Assembly (NCBI GenBank): GCA_035236585.1
Contig: CP141132.1
Coordinates: 64,081,880-64,145,879 of the forward strand
Direction: 5' to 3'
Source of the DNA: Warburgia ugandensis
Lineage: Eukaryota; Streptophyta; Magnoliopsida; Canellales; Canellaceae
Length of the DNA stretch: 64,000 nt
The notes below the pieces were generated by a model. That model was not told the DNA's origin. It saw nothing but the letters and a program-made list of their open reading frames with translations, and did not search any database. Each line of letters opens with the position of its first letter. Positions within the stretch are counted from its first letter, which is position 1. Made by a program: the position numbers and the translations under genes. This document shows positions 24,835-37,516 of the stretch, piece after piece.

Positions 24835-26618
24835 AACCAATTTTACAAGATTTTATACAAATTGCCACTTGCATAGGTACTTACTATTGCATTTAGCATA
24901 TGCAACAAACACTTAAACTCCTAAGTTACTCCTAGTTGGGAAGTTAAGCGTCATAAGTTTGCAGTGAATATACCCACAAAATTTCAAAAATCTCTTCTTT
25001 TTTAAGTCATTTTTTTACTTTTTTCTTAGAGAAATATCTTCCATAAATCTATCAACTTTAGCATATTAATAAAAATGAATAAAAAATTCAAAACCCTATT
25101 CTAAATATATTCCATTTAAGTTCAGATCTTAGTGTAAATGTGTGAGTGTATAGTTTACATATATAATAATCTTTATCTCTAAGTAGACTTCTAACTTTTG
25201 AACTCCATCTAAATTATGTTTTGATCTCAATCCTCACTACTAGACATACACTCAGAAATAGAATCTCTCAAATAAAGGGTTAAATCATATCTCTCTTTTA
25301 AATATATGAGCAAATTCAGTAAAAACAAATTTATCTCACATATATTTGTGAAGAATGGGAGTTACTAATTAATTTGATTTTTGATCCTTTAAGAAAGGAT
25401 AAGGTGCCATTACCTTGGAACTTTTAGAAATACTACTCTTTAAATCCTATCTTTTCATATTCTCATCAAGACTATTTTCATCTTAGAATCAATAGGTCTT
25501 TAACTAGGACGAAACATAGGCTTTGTACAAGGCACAAAAAAAAGGTTATAAGGGGTATTCAAAATTCTTCAAAAATAAGTAGAGGTCTTCTATTAAAGTT
25601 GACAATTCTTCTTTACTTTGTTTACCTAAAGTTAATACTTTTTTTTTCACCTTTTTGCATTCTTCAAACTTCTTCTCTTTTTTTCATTACTTTTTTGTCT
25701 TTCTTTTCAACACTTTTGAATCTCTTTAAAGAATATTTCTTTTCTTGATATTCACTTTTCTACTTTTTTTGTAATTAAAAAGTATATATTCATTCATCTC
25801 TAATTTTTTATTTTGAAGAAAATAGGTAATGGATATATTATACTGGATTAATATGGGTAAAATATAATTTGGGTAAGAAAAGAAAAGGCTTGTATAAAAG
25901 GCTCAAATCGTTAACTAGTGGTAAAAATACTTTTGGGTAAGCTTTGTATCTCTAGGTTAATAACAATGACGGCCTAAATCCTTTTCTAGGTTTCATATAA
26001 TTAATTAGATTCAATGAACTTCTAGAATTTTAACATTAATACTCCAATAATTCAGGTAATTAGCCAAATTTAAGAATTGATTGGATCAAATTTTACTTTA
26101 AGAACGTTGAAGAAAATTAGGAATATATATATAACCTCTCAAAAAGAATGAATTGCTCTAAAATTCACTTAGGTTATAGGTCTCCACTGAAGTTATTCAA
26201 GATCTCTAAGTTATAACTACTTATCAATTTAGACTATATACATGCAACTGCATGTACAGATATGATCTGAGACTTTGCTTTTATAAAATACTTTAGAAAA
26301 TGAGTAAAATGATGAATTAATCATGTTCAATTTCATTAATAAGCTACAATTATCTAGACTATGCTTTAAAAAATCAAATTCTCATCATAGTATAGGAATT
26401 GAACTAAAAATTTCAAAAAAAAAAAAAACTTTTTAGTAATTTTTTTTAATTTTTTAAATCAAGAAAATTAAAACTAACAAAAACTAGAATTTGCTAGAAT
26501 TATACACCACTAACCTAAAAGAACATTATTCCCAATGTTTTAAAACTAGTCCCTAAAATGAATATGAGTGATGCAAAAAAAGCAAATACAGAAGATGATG
26601 CAAAGGGATTAGATCCAC

Positions 26619-27720
26619 TCAATCCTGATAAATAGGATCCTTTAGAGTTGTGGACTCAACTTCTAGGTTCTTATATTCTAGGAAAGGATTTAAATGTTGA
26701 CCATTCATATTAAAAGTCTGGCTAGTCCTAGCATCCTCAATCTCGAAGGCCTCATATGGAAAAACTTCTTTAACTATATATGGATTGGTCCATCGAGATC
26801 TAAGCTTACATATAAATAGGTGGATCTTAGAATTGTAAAGCAGAACCTTCTGGTTAGGAGTAAAGGATTTTCTCATTATGTTTTTATTATGAAAGACTTT
26901 CATCTTTTCTTCATATATCCTATTACTCTCATATGCTTCTTGCCTAATCTCTTCCAACTCATTAAGTTAGAGTTTTCTATGTCAACCTGTTTTATCCATA
27001 TTGAAATTGAAGGTCTTTATTGCCTAGTAGGCTCTATGTTCCAATTCCATAAGAAAATAACAAGCCTTACCATATACAATCTGATAGGAAGACATATTAT
27101 TCGGGGTTCGACGTACAATCATGTAAGCCCAGAGAGTGTCGGTTAGACTAAGAGATTAATCTTTACAATCCAGATTAACAAGCTTTTGAAGAATTTGTTT
27201 TATGGCAAGATTAAATACTTCTACTTTCCCACTTTTTGGTGGGTGAAATGATGTTGCAACTTTATGGGTAATGTTATATATTTTCATTAATGCTTCAAAT
27301 GCCTTGTATAAAAAATGTGTACCATTATCACATATAATGGCTCAAGGGGTCCCAAATCTAGAAAAAAAAGAAAATTAAAAGAATTTAACAACTATTTTGT
27401 GATCATTATGCCTACATAGGATAGCCTCAATTTATTTGAAAATATAGTCTACAGCCAATAAGACATAAATGTAGCCAAAAGAAGGTGAGAACAACCCAAT
27501 GAAATCAAAACCTCAGTAATAAAAAATTTTTGATGACAAGGATAGGGTTCAGAGGCATCATATTCCTACTAACTTTTGAAAGTGCTCACAAGCTTTACTA
27601 AACACGTGTCTTTAAACAATGAAGGCCAGTAAAAACCATACTACAAAATCTTTACAACTATTTTTTGTGCAGAAAAATGTCCACCACATGCTTCTGAGTG
27701 ACAAAAGGATATAACACTAT
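26619..27720 (-). pseudogene. Athila-like integrase remnant
   Basis: The C-terminal 112 residues (26619-26957) are open: LEEIR-like start, NKNIMRKSF, KVLLYNSKIHLF, LRSRWTNPYIV and VFPYEAFEI, ending in a NGQHLNPFLEY tail. Upstream on the minus strand, to about 27720, zinc-finger and core fragments can be read only across several stops, so the enzyme that would insert the element copy is inactive. Confidence 0.8.
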
Positions 27721-28064
27721 GTTGCTCTAAGCCAGGTACACATCTCCTAATTATTTGATTTGGGTAGTACTTAAATAGGTATGGATAATCACAATAGTGC
27801 TTAACATTGGAAAAGAATTTTTGCTTTTCTTGTTTCTTCCAATGTTCAAGATTTTTTCCTATGACTAAATAATTTGCAATATTAGCAAACCAAGGAGGAT
27901 GGGAAGCATGAAAAATTGCTCATCAGAGAAAGTATCCTTAATTAGCAACATGTCCAAAGGTTATGTTAGTACTAAGCAAGACAAGTGGTCAGTTACAACA
28001 TTTTCTACTGCTTTTTTATCTTTTATTTCAGTGTCAAACTCTTGAAGTAGAAGAATTCATCTAA

Positions 28065-28289
28065 TTAGTCTGAGCTTAACATCTTCCTTGGAAGGAAGAT
28101 ACTTAAGGCCAAATGATCAATGAATATGACTATTTTAAATTGAACCAAGTAAGACCTGAACTTATCCAAAGCAAAGACAATTGCTAAGAGTTCTTTGTCT
28201 GTAGTAGAATAATTCATTTGGGTGCTATTTAGGCTCATACTTGCATAGTATATGACATAAGACTTTTTCTCTTTTCTCTGCCCTAGCAT
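28065..28289 (-). pseudogene. Athila-like RNase H fragment
   Basis: Minus-strand open stretch with YASMSLNSTQMNYSTTDKEL and LLAIVFALDKFRSYL, then a VIFIDHLAL segment, the usual Ty3/gypsy RNase H order around the catalytic Glu (KELLAIV) and Asp (FIDH). It is followed by a stop and separated from the RT fragment by frame breaks. Confidence 0.8.
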
Positions 28290-28473
28290 AACTCCTACAT
28301 CATAATCACTAGCATCACATATGATTTCAAAGGGTAAACTCTAATCAAGTAGTTGACACAATGGTCTGGACATTCCACTAAAATATTTAATAAATCTCCT
28401 ATAGAATCCTGCATGGCCTAGGAAAGAGCGAATGACCCTAACAGATTTTCGGATGGGTAGATTGGTAATTAGG

Positions 28474-28987
28474 TTAACTTTGGCTAATTCCCTTAGGAAC
28501 CATGAAATGACACTTTTCCCAATTAAGCAATAGGTTCTTTTCTTTACAACAACTTAAGACTTTTCTTTGATTTTCAAGGCATGTGTTAAAGGAATCTCCA
28601 AAAACAGAAAAGTCATCCGTGAAAACCTCTAAGATTCTTTCTACCATATCACTAAATATACTTAACATGTAGCATTAAAATGTGGCAAGAGGGTTACATA
28701 ATCCAAATGACATTCTTTTTGTAAGCAAAAGTGTCAAAAGGACATATAAAAGCAGCCTTTTCCTGATCCTCGAGTGCAATCTTTATATTGTTATACCCTA
28801 AGTAACCAACTATAAAACAATAGTACTGATGTCCTACAATCCTTTCTAACATTTGATCAATAAAGGGAAAAGGAAAATGATCCTTCCTCATGACAACATT
28901 CAATTTTTTATAGTTAATGCACATACACCAACCAGTAGTAACTCTAGTGGGGATTAATTCATTGTTGGGATTAGAGATCAATGTCAC
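28474..28987 (-). pseudogene. Athila-like reverse transcriptase fragments
   Basis: Two minus-strand open pieces in different frames. The upstream piece (28694-28987) holds the CINYKKLN and DHFPFPFIDQMLERI segments and a YLGYNNIKI segment. The downstream piece (28474-28668) holds VFTDDFSVFGDSF, where FTDD is the catalytic box, and NWEKCHFMV. Matches the fingers and palm of Athila RT; broken between the two near 28690. Confidence 0.85.
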
Positions 28988-29149
28988 TCCAAACTTCTTT
29001 GGAACTACCTAAGTTGGACTTAACCATTTGCTATAACTTATGGGATAGATGGTTCTCACATCAAGCATTCATGACACTATTTCTACAATTAATTAAGGCA
29101 TTAGACATAACCAAAAATGGTCATTCCAAGATGATTGGTATTTTGTTCT

Positions 29150-29400
29150 TCTCATTCACCACTAGTTGAGTATTTAGAACTAAAAAAGCTACAGGAAAGT
29201 AAACATGTTCTACCAGGACAAGCATTCTATTACCCCTCTCGGTATCCTCACAAAACAATCAGTTAGCTAGAGTATAGTAGAAGTAGGTTTTAACTCACCC
29301 AGCCCTAACTATTCATATATTGAGTATGGTAGTAGGTTCACACTAGATCCCAAATCAAGCAAAGTTTGATTAATTTTATAGTTGCTAATAATGCAAGTAA
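29150..29400 (-). pseudogene. Athila-like aspartic protease remnant
   Basis: The minus strand reads DLGSSVNLLPYSIY, with the D-L-G active-site triplet at 29348-29356, then LGLGELKPTS after a stop. Retroviral-type aspartic proteases of Athila elements carry DLGASVN-like motifs here. Stops interrupt it repeatedly. Confidence 0.7.
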
Positions 29401-29599
29401 GAATAGGGAATGGAAATAAAAGATGCCTTCTTTTGAACATTTAGTCTTCTTTTTACAATGCCAATGGCTTTTAAGAATTTGGCATATGATGGTATTTGTT
29501 TTATTACATCTAAGATGGATATGTCGATCTTGACTTTCTTGAAAATCTCTAAAATATCATCTTTAGAAACAGACTTTGGAGCTTGATGCAATCTCTAAG

Positions 29600-31198
29600 G
29601 AAATGGAGCAAGGATAAGACATGGGTCAAAAGGTGAAGTAGGGTCCTTCTCTTTAAAATTTTCTTTAACTTTAGTGGAATTTTCTACCTATTCAGTCTTT
29701 TGTGGCTCATCCTTGTCAATTCTTTTACCCCTCCTAAGAATGATAACAACTTTGGTCTGTTCCATGGTAGAGCTCGATGATGCATTAGATGTATTATTGC
29801 TAACCGCATACACTGCCTTACGGTTTGCTTGTGGTTGAGCCAAAAACTTTCCTTTTTTCATATTTTGCATCCCTTAACTCATCATATTTTTTATATCATT
29901 AACAGACTAACTGGTTTATTTTAATTGAACTTCTAATTGAGAAGTTTTCCTCTCTTGGTTTTAAATGAGTTGTTGGATATTAACATCTACAGGCCTTTTG
30001 AGTGGGGGCAAGTAAGGTTCAAAAGCAAAAGGTTGATAAGTTTGATATGGGGGTAGGGCAAGAAGTAATTGGTTTTATTGGTGAGGCTGAAATGGGCCTG
30101 ATTGTGATACATTGGCAATAGGTCCACTTCTTCAACTGAAATTAGGGTAGTTTTTCCAATTGGGGTTATAAGTCTCTGAGTATGGGGAGAAAGGTCTTTT
30201 ATATGTATTAAAAACATTAGCCTAATAATGAAGTAATATTGAAGTGCTGAAATGGTAGGACATTTCTAAGTAAGATGTGTGGTACTTTGACAAATGTTAC
30301 ATGCTTATTCATCCTTATTTGAGTTTTTATTTCCCATTTCTATGGCTTTTAGTTTTCTAGCTAGAGATGCTACTCTGACATTAAGTTCATCTTTGTCAAA
30401 CATGACATACATACCTCCCCTAGTAGATGTGGTAGTGGGCTTAGGTCTATTTGGATGTTCTACTCTTTTTTTAGTCAACCCAAGTCTATGCACTTTCAGC
30501 TAACCATTCCAAGTACTCTTTCGCCTCATCTAATTGTTTATTTAAGAAGTTACCTTTGCACATCATCTCTACTAACTAGTGCATATCAGAATTAAGTCCT
30601 TAATAAAAGAAGCTGATGATGCGTCATGGTTGATGTGGGCATGTGAGTAAAAGATCCATGAACCTTTCCCATCATTGGTAGAATGATTCTTTATCTTTCT
30701 GAGTAAAGTTCATGATCTTTCCGCGAAGTGTATTTGTTTTATGTGTAGGGAAAAACTTTTTCAAGAATTCCCAGTCATTTCATTCGAAGTCCTTGTGGAA
30801 CTTGCTACTATACCATATTTTAGCCTTTTCTTTTAAAGAGAAAGAAAACAGCTTACACCTAACAGTGTCTCATCAAACTTTTTAAGGTACAAGTACAAAC
30901 TTTCACCGTCTAACCCGTGGAATTTGAGAAGTAATTGTATTATTTTTGTTTTTAATTTTAAAGCACCAGCATTCTTAGGAAGAATGACACATGATAGGGT
31001 ACTAGTGCGTATAGGTTGAAGGTAATCTTTTAAAGTTCTACCACGAAAGTTTTGATAACCATCATTATCCCTATGTTTACTCTGTTGTTCCCACTCCCCG
31101 TTGTCATTTCTTCTCCAATTTCTATTTGGTAGATAATTATTCCCCCTTTGTGGAGGTTGATATTCATAATCTATTAGAGGTAGTGGGTCCTCGTCCAT
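29600..31198 (-). pseudogene. Athila-like gag remnant
   Basis: The N-terminal 121 residues are open from 31198 to 30833: a PPQRGNNYLPNRNWRRN stretch, then RTLKDYLQPIRTST and IIQLLLKFHGLDGES, the typical Athila gag start before the retrotransposon-gag domain. Later fragments (30305-30493, 29987-30217, 29688-29870) are in shifting frames, so no capsid protein could be made. Confidence 0.75.
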
Positions 31199-32340
31199 GA
31201 TGAGTGGAGGGCCTTAACTACCACAAGTGAGTTACCCCGTAATTGTTGATCAGTCATTGATGTAGACTGATCTAATTGTATGTTGTTTTGGTCGTACTTA
31301 ACTAACCTTTCAGTTTTGCTGTGTCTCCAAAAGCACATATAATGAAAGCCTTTTTTCTTTTCTTTCTTTCCTTTTTTGAAAATAAACTATCCTAAATGAT
31401 CCTTGGAAACAAGTAGAAAATATATTGATTTTCTTGAATTTGTATGAGGGAGAAGCTTTTAAATTAACCTAATCTAATGCTGCTCTCTTTCACATTTGAA
31501 TATTGCTTACCTATTAAGTTCTACTCTAAAGTGGTTAATACAATCCTTGTGTCAAGAGGCGTTTAGACCTCAACCAATGTCAACAAAAGGCGTGGAAAAT
31601 TAACTTAGATTTTAAGACACCCACTATAACCACAGTGCTCAAAACCCACTGTAGTGACAATAGATTGCATCCTTTTAAGAGGGTTCTATGAGCATGTGAT
31701 GGCTTCTACAAGTATCATGTAATTAATTTTAAGTTAATTTGAAATGTTGGATTATGCTTTTATGGTGATTATCCTAAGTGGGCTAAGAGGTGGTGATTAA
31801 ATCCACTCTTGATCATATAGGGTCGAGTGCCTTTACTAATTAATTTTCACACTTCATGGCAATTCGATCAACATATAAATCACCTTAAACCAATAAACAT
31901 GCCCTAAAATACAATTAAAAATAATAAACTAATACAAATCCTAAAATGCAATAGTTATTAAGTATGTTATCAAGTGTGGGGCCCCTTATTCAACACTTGT
32001 CATGTTTTAATACAACCCTTTTTAAATTAAAATTAATTACAAATAACAATGGAGCCTCACTATGAATTTCACTCAAAGAAATAAAAAAAAAAATCTATGA
32101 AAGCAAATAAATTCTAATTTGGAGAAGCTTTGGCCCACAAGATTGCCATTATTGTTCATTTGCCAAATCTCTAAAAATTTAAAAATAACAATAAGTACCA
32201 AAATTTAGTAAATAGAGTGATTATGCACTAAAAAAAAAAAAAAAAAAGCACCTAAAAATGATAAAACAATGCAATTCCTAAATTTTTTATTTTTTGAATT
32301 TTGTAAAAAAAATTATTAAATTTTATGAAAACTCCATTGC

Positions 32341-32366
32341 GGGCTGCCAGTAATGGCCCAAAAACT
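32341..32366 (-). other. Degenerate primer-binding-site region of the Athila-like element
   Basis: Directly next to the LTR end on the minus strand, the sequence reads AGTTTTTGGGCCATTACTGG. It resembles a decayed version of the TGGCGCC-type tRNA-primed sites of many Athila and Tat elements. Its position, immediately after the CA of the 5' LTR, is the stronger argument. Confidence 0.5.
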
Positions 32367-35300
32367 TGTTGATTATTTACTACAAGTGCACAGACTATTG
32401 TAATACAACTGATACAAGTATAGATCAATCCCACATGGACTTGACTTAAATGATAGATTTTAAATAAAATTTAATTAACTACTAATTAAAAGAAATAACA
32501 AAATTTAAATAACAACGAATTTTAAACTCAAATGAATTCAACTATGAAAATTACACCAACCTAAGTTTAAAAAAAAAAAGACAAATAAAATTCACTATCC
32601 TAGCTTAATTATGATAACTTTCTTTAAATTTGATGTCATTAAAGTCGATTGGCCTTCTTCAATCTCTCATTGATACTTCTAATTAAAGATCCAATGGTTG
32701 GATTAAACAAATTCTCAAAAAAAATTATGATCTAGACTAAAGAATGATTTTAGGTTTTGGACGACTTAGATCAAATTTCTAGATTTTAGATTGAAGATCA
32801 GGGCTTGTTCTTACATTAATTCCAGGAATCAATTAATTTAATCTTGTCTTATTTAAACCTAATTGAATCAACAATTTAGCTTAAACCAATAGGATAACTC
32901 TAATTCCTAATCTTTCTTTCATTAGAATTCAAATTAATTCATAGATCTTGTTTTTAGGACAACTCCTAGCTTATCCATCATCCCTTATTCAAAAATTCTA
33001 TCTAAGCCGTCTAAAAGCAAAAAAAATTCCTTAGTTTAGATCATCAAAATTTTGAAAATTTTATTTAATCTAGTCATTGGAGCCTTAACCAAAAGCATCA
33101 GTGAGAGAATGATGAAGGCCGATTGACTTTAATGACATTAGATTTGAAGAAAATTGTCATAATCAAGCTACGGAAGTGAATTTTATTTATTTTTAGTTAA
33201 TTTTTTTAACTTAGATTGGCATAATTTTTATTAGTTGAATAGATTTGAGTTTACAATCATTGTTATTTAATTTTTATTATTTATTTCAATTAGTAGTTAA
33301 TTAAATTTTATTTAAATTTCATATTTCTAAAGATTTTGGTTTTAGACGGCTTAGATCAAATTTTTGGATTTCATATTGAAGTCAGGGTTGATGGATAAAC
33401 TAAGAGTTGTCCTAAAAATAAGATCTATGAATTGATTTGAATTTTAATGAAAGAAAGATCATAAATTAAAATTATCCTATTAGTTTAAGCTAAACTATTG
33501 ATTTGGTTAGGCTTAAATCAAACAGGATTAAATTAACTCATTCTTGAAATTAATCTAAGAACAAGTAAAACCTGGATCAGGTAAAACAATGATAGGAATA
33601 AGACAACTTATGGAAAGGGACAAAAATGGCATTAAATGGAATTAGAAATAAAGGGAAGAAATGGAATAGTTTTTGAAAATTCCTTTCTTCAAATCATAGC
33701 AGTGGGAAGAAGAAGGACGCAGGGAGCTAAATATAATGAATAGAAGAGATGGGGAAGAAGGGAAAAGAGAAGGATTGGGAGAAAACTCGAATTGGGTTTT
33801 TCTCCAAAGTGATAACAGACTACAAAATAAGAAGAAGAAAAATGAAGGTAAACAAATGGAAAATGGTGAACAGAGATTTAGAGAATAAAAGAGATTAGTA
33901 CTGGGTTTTCTCGAGGTGAAGATAATTGAGAAAGAGAGGGAAAGTAGGGAATGATTTGAGCATCTACGGTGAAGAATTTAAACAGGGATGGAAGTGGATG
34001 GCTGGTCTATTTTCCTTCATAGAGACAGACCAGCAGAGAAATAAATAAACAGGGAAAGAGAGTGAAAGGAAAAGGGAACCGGGAAAGACTTGGATTAGTT
34101 TGGGTTTCTACTAGAATTAGAGAAGGTGAGAACAAGAGAGATAATGAAGGAGACAGGAGCTAGAAAGAGAGGTGATGGATGAGGAAAGAGCTGGGTTGAC
34201 AGGGGGTCATGCAGGCTATGTCTCTCTGCTGTTTGGTTTGTCAAACCAAAGGAGAGAGAGTGAGGAGTCAAAGCATGAATGGCTTCCTCGGTCGTCCCTT
34301 GTACTATTGTTCTCCTTCGATGAAGAGGAGTGCTGAGAGGAGATATAATAGGGCAGGAGATGAGTGATGGGTCTTCTACAGTGTAACTAAGAGAGCTAAA
34401 GTGGCTCTCCCTCCTTATGAACCTTCCTCCCGTAGATCTCCTACCTATCTCTTTTTTATAAACCCATCCTCCTAATTTTTTTCTCCATTTTCCTTCAAGT
34501 TGTTTGCTATGGTTAAAAACTCTCTACCTTGGAAACTTCTACCAACTCCTCCTTCTATTTTCAAAGATATCCTTCTTTATATGCTAGGCAATGTCTTCCT
34601 CTTTAGGAGTCTTCTTTTCATGGGTTTCTGATTCCTTCTTAGTCATCAATTAGAAATTATTCCCTCTAGCCTTGTTAATGATCTGGTTTATTGATTTGAT
34701 CCCAACCATTCAATGCTCTTTATGATGATCTGGGATCGTTAAATTTGATCTAAGCTATCCTAGTCTCAATCTAGTTGATCTGCAAAACATAAGACTAGAT
34801 TAGAATCATCTAAACCGTAAATTACACATCTGATCAGCTATGATGATCATTTGACCTCTAATTTAACAAATCAAGGTTTGGATGATCAATTGAGGCTAAA
34901 ATTCATGTTTATCTAAAAATTATAAAATTAAAGTGTTAGATGATCTAATTAAATGCTAAACTATGGGTATTTTGACCAAAATTGAACACTTAATAGTAAT
35001 TTGGGTTACAAAAGAAAAGACATGTAAAAGGCTCAAATTGGCTAACTAATGATAAAAATACATTTTTTGGGTAAGCTTTATATCTCTAGGTTTATAACAA
35101 GAATGACCTAAGTCCTTTTCTAGTTTCCGATAATCTATGGAATTCAATGAACTTTTAGAAATTTCAAGTTAATATTTTAATAATTTAGGTAATTAGCCAA
35201 ATTTAAGAGTTGATTAGATTAAATTTTACTTTAAGCCTGCTAAAGAAAATTGGGACATGTATAACCTCTTAAAAAAATAAATGGCTCTAAAACTCAATTA

Positions 35301-35632
35301 GGTTATATGTCTCCACTAAGTTTCTTCAAGATCTCTAAGTTATAACTACTTATCAATTTCGACTACACACACACACATATGTATGTACCTGTGTGTACAA
35401 ATGTGATCTAAGACTTAACTTTCATGAAATGATGAATTAATCATGAGCAATTTTATTAATAAGCTAAAGTTATCTAAGATTATACTTTAGAAAAATCTAA
35501 TTCTCATCATAGTGTAGAAATTGACTTTAAAATATTTAAAATATTCAAATTTTCTTTTTTAAATTTTAACTTTTTTTTAAAAATCAAGAAAATTAAAAAC
35601 TAATAAAAACTAGAATTTGCTATAATTCTACA
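32367..35632 (-). mobile_element. Athila-like LTR (copy C)
   Basis: Plus strand TGTTGATTATTTAC to TTCTACA; on the minus strand TGTAGAATTATAGC to AATCAACA, 3266 bp, TG...CA ends. To its left is the PBS side of the first interior, to its right the CCCCCAAC polypurine-side tract (35633-35640) of a second interior. One LTR is therefore shared by two interiors in tandem. It has one copy of the 575-bp unit and lacks the roughly 1-kb segment of LTRs A and B. Confidence 0.75.
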
Positions 35633-37205
35633 CCCCCAACATAAAAGAACATTATCCCCAATGTTTAAAAATTACGCCTTAAAATGAATATGGGTGATGC
35701 AGAGAACAACAAATTCAAAAATACAAAAGCTTATGCAAAGGGATCAGAACCACTCAATCTTGATAAAGAGGATCCTTTAGAGTTAGGGACTCAACTTCGA
35801 GATTCTCATATTCTAGGAAAGGCTTTAAATGTTGACCATTCACTTTGAAAGTATGGCCAGTCTTAGCATCCTCAATATTGACGATCTCATATGAAAAAAC
35901 TTTATTGATTATATATAGATCGGTCCAATTGGGGTTCAATGTGAAGTCCTATAAATTCAGAGCACATCAGTCAATCTAAGAGACTAATCTTTAGGATCCT
36001 AATTAACAATCTTTTGAAGAATTTGTTTTATGGCCTGATTTGATACTTCTACTTGCCCACTTGTTTATGGGTGAAATAGTGTTGCAACTTTATGGGTAAT
36101 GTTATATTTTTTTCATTAATGCTTCAAATGCGTTGTATAAAAAATGTCTACCATTATCACTTATAATGGCTCAAGGGGTCCCAATTTTAGAAAGAAAAAA
36201 AATTCTTTTAAGAATTTAACAACTATTTTGTATCATTTTGCCTACATGGGATAGCCCTAATATATTTGAAAACATAGTCTATGGCCAATAAGATATAAAT
36301 ATAGATAAAAAAAAAAAAGGTGGGAATGACCCCATTAAATTAATGCCCCAGCAATAAAAAATTTTAATGACAAGGATAAGGTTCAGAGGCATCATATACC
36401 TATAGTTTATTCCTCTTAACTTTTGACATCACTCGCATGATTTATATAACACGTGTGTCTTTAAATAATGAAGGCCAATAGAAACCATACTGCAAAATCT
36501 TTGCAGCAAAATGACTAGTACATGCTTCTGAGTGACAAAAGGAGATAACATTATTTTGCTCTAGGTCTGGAACACATCTCCTAATTATTTGATCTAGGCA
36601 GTACTTAAATAGGTTTGGATCATCCCAAAAGTAATGCTTAACATTGGAAAAGAATCATTTCGTTTCTTCTTTATTCCAATGTTCAGGAATCTTGCTTGTG
36701 ACTAAATGGTTTGCAATATTAGCAAACTAGGGAGGATGGGAAACATGTAAAGTTGCTTATCAGGGAAAGTGTCTTTAATTGCAATTCATTCAAAGGTTCT
36801 TCTTAGACTGAGCAAGATAAGTGGTTAGCTACAACATTCTCCACTCCTTTCTTATCTTCTATCTCAATGTCAAACTCTTGGAGTAGAAGAATCCATCTAA
36901 TTAGTCTAGGCTTAGCATCTTTCTTGGAAAGAAGATAGTTACGGACTGAATGATTCAGTAAATATGACTATTTTAGATCCAACCAAGTAAAATATGAGAT
37001 TATCCAACTCCAAGACAACTGGTAAGAGTTCTTTCTCTGTAGTGGAATAGTTCACTTGAGTGCTATTTAAGGTCTTACTTACATAGTAGATGATTTCAAA
37101 TGGTAGACTCCAATCAGATGGCTGCATGGTACGTGCAGTGATTAACTTATCTTTCAGCTTTGTAAAAGCTTCTTGACAATTATCAATCTACTCGAAAGGG
37201 ATATC
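35633..37205 (-). pseudogene. Second, truncated Athila-like interior
   Basis: Homologous to 26507-28400 of the first interior. It has the integrase C-terminal end (35754-35939, with VFSYEIVNIEDAKTG and NGQHLKPFLEYENLE), integrase core remnants over 35990-36550, and an RNase H fragment at 36939-37127 (YVSKTLNSTQVNYSTTEKEL). About 350 bp corresponding to 26787-27120 are missing. It is cut off near 37205, so RT, protease and gag are absent. Confidence 0.8.
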
Positions 37206-37331
37206 CTTTATAAGGAGATGACACTAGGCCTAACAAAATATGACATGGCACAATAACACGACTAGAACATGACACGGATTTAGCAGGCTAGGGTCGAGTC
37301 CTATCGTGTTCGTGTTAACATGAGGACCTGT

Positions 37332-37516
37332 CATGTTGACCCGTCTGACACGTGACTTGCTAACACTTCATGTTGAGCCATATGACACGCGACCTGTTAA
37401 CACATTGTGTTGACCTATTATACTCGTAACATGTTAAACTATCATGTTGACTCATTTGATCGACAAATTGCTAGCTCGTCGTGTTAAGCCATCTAACTCT
37501 TGTATGAATATAGGAT
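37332..37516. repeat. 37-bp minisatellite, five units
   Basis: CATGTTGACC-like starts at 37332, 37369, 37406, 37443 and 37480, an exact 37-bp period, with units reading roughly CATGTTGACCCGTCTGACAC then a GACCTGTTAACACTT-type half. Units are diverged but in strict register. It abuts the palindromic array that follows. Confidence 0.75.

Larger units (their letters stand above)
26507..32366 (-). mobile_element. Athila-like Ty3/gypsy interior, decayed
   Basis: Interior between LTRs B and C, read right to left: a degenerate primer-binding-site region beside LTR C, then gag, protease, RT, RNase H and integrase, then a short 3' stretch to the polypurine side at 26507. Domain order (integrase after RNase H) fits Ty3/gypsy. 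The gag phrase RTLKDYLQPIRTS and the integrase C-terminal phrase VLLYNSKIHLF are characteristic of the Athila lineage. Every domain carries stops or frameshifts. Confidence 0.85.
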
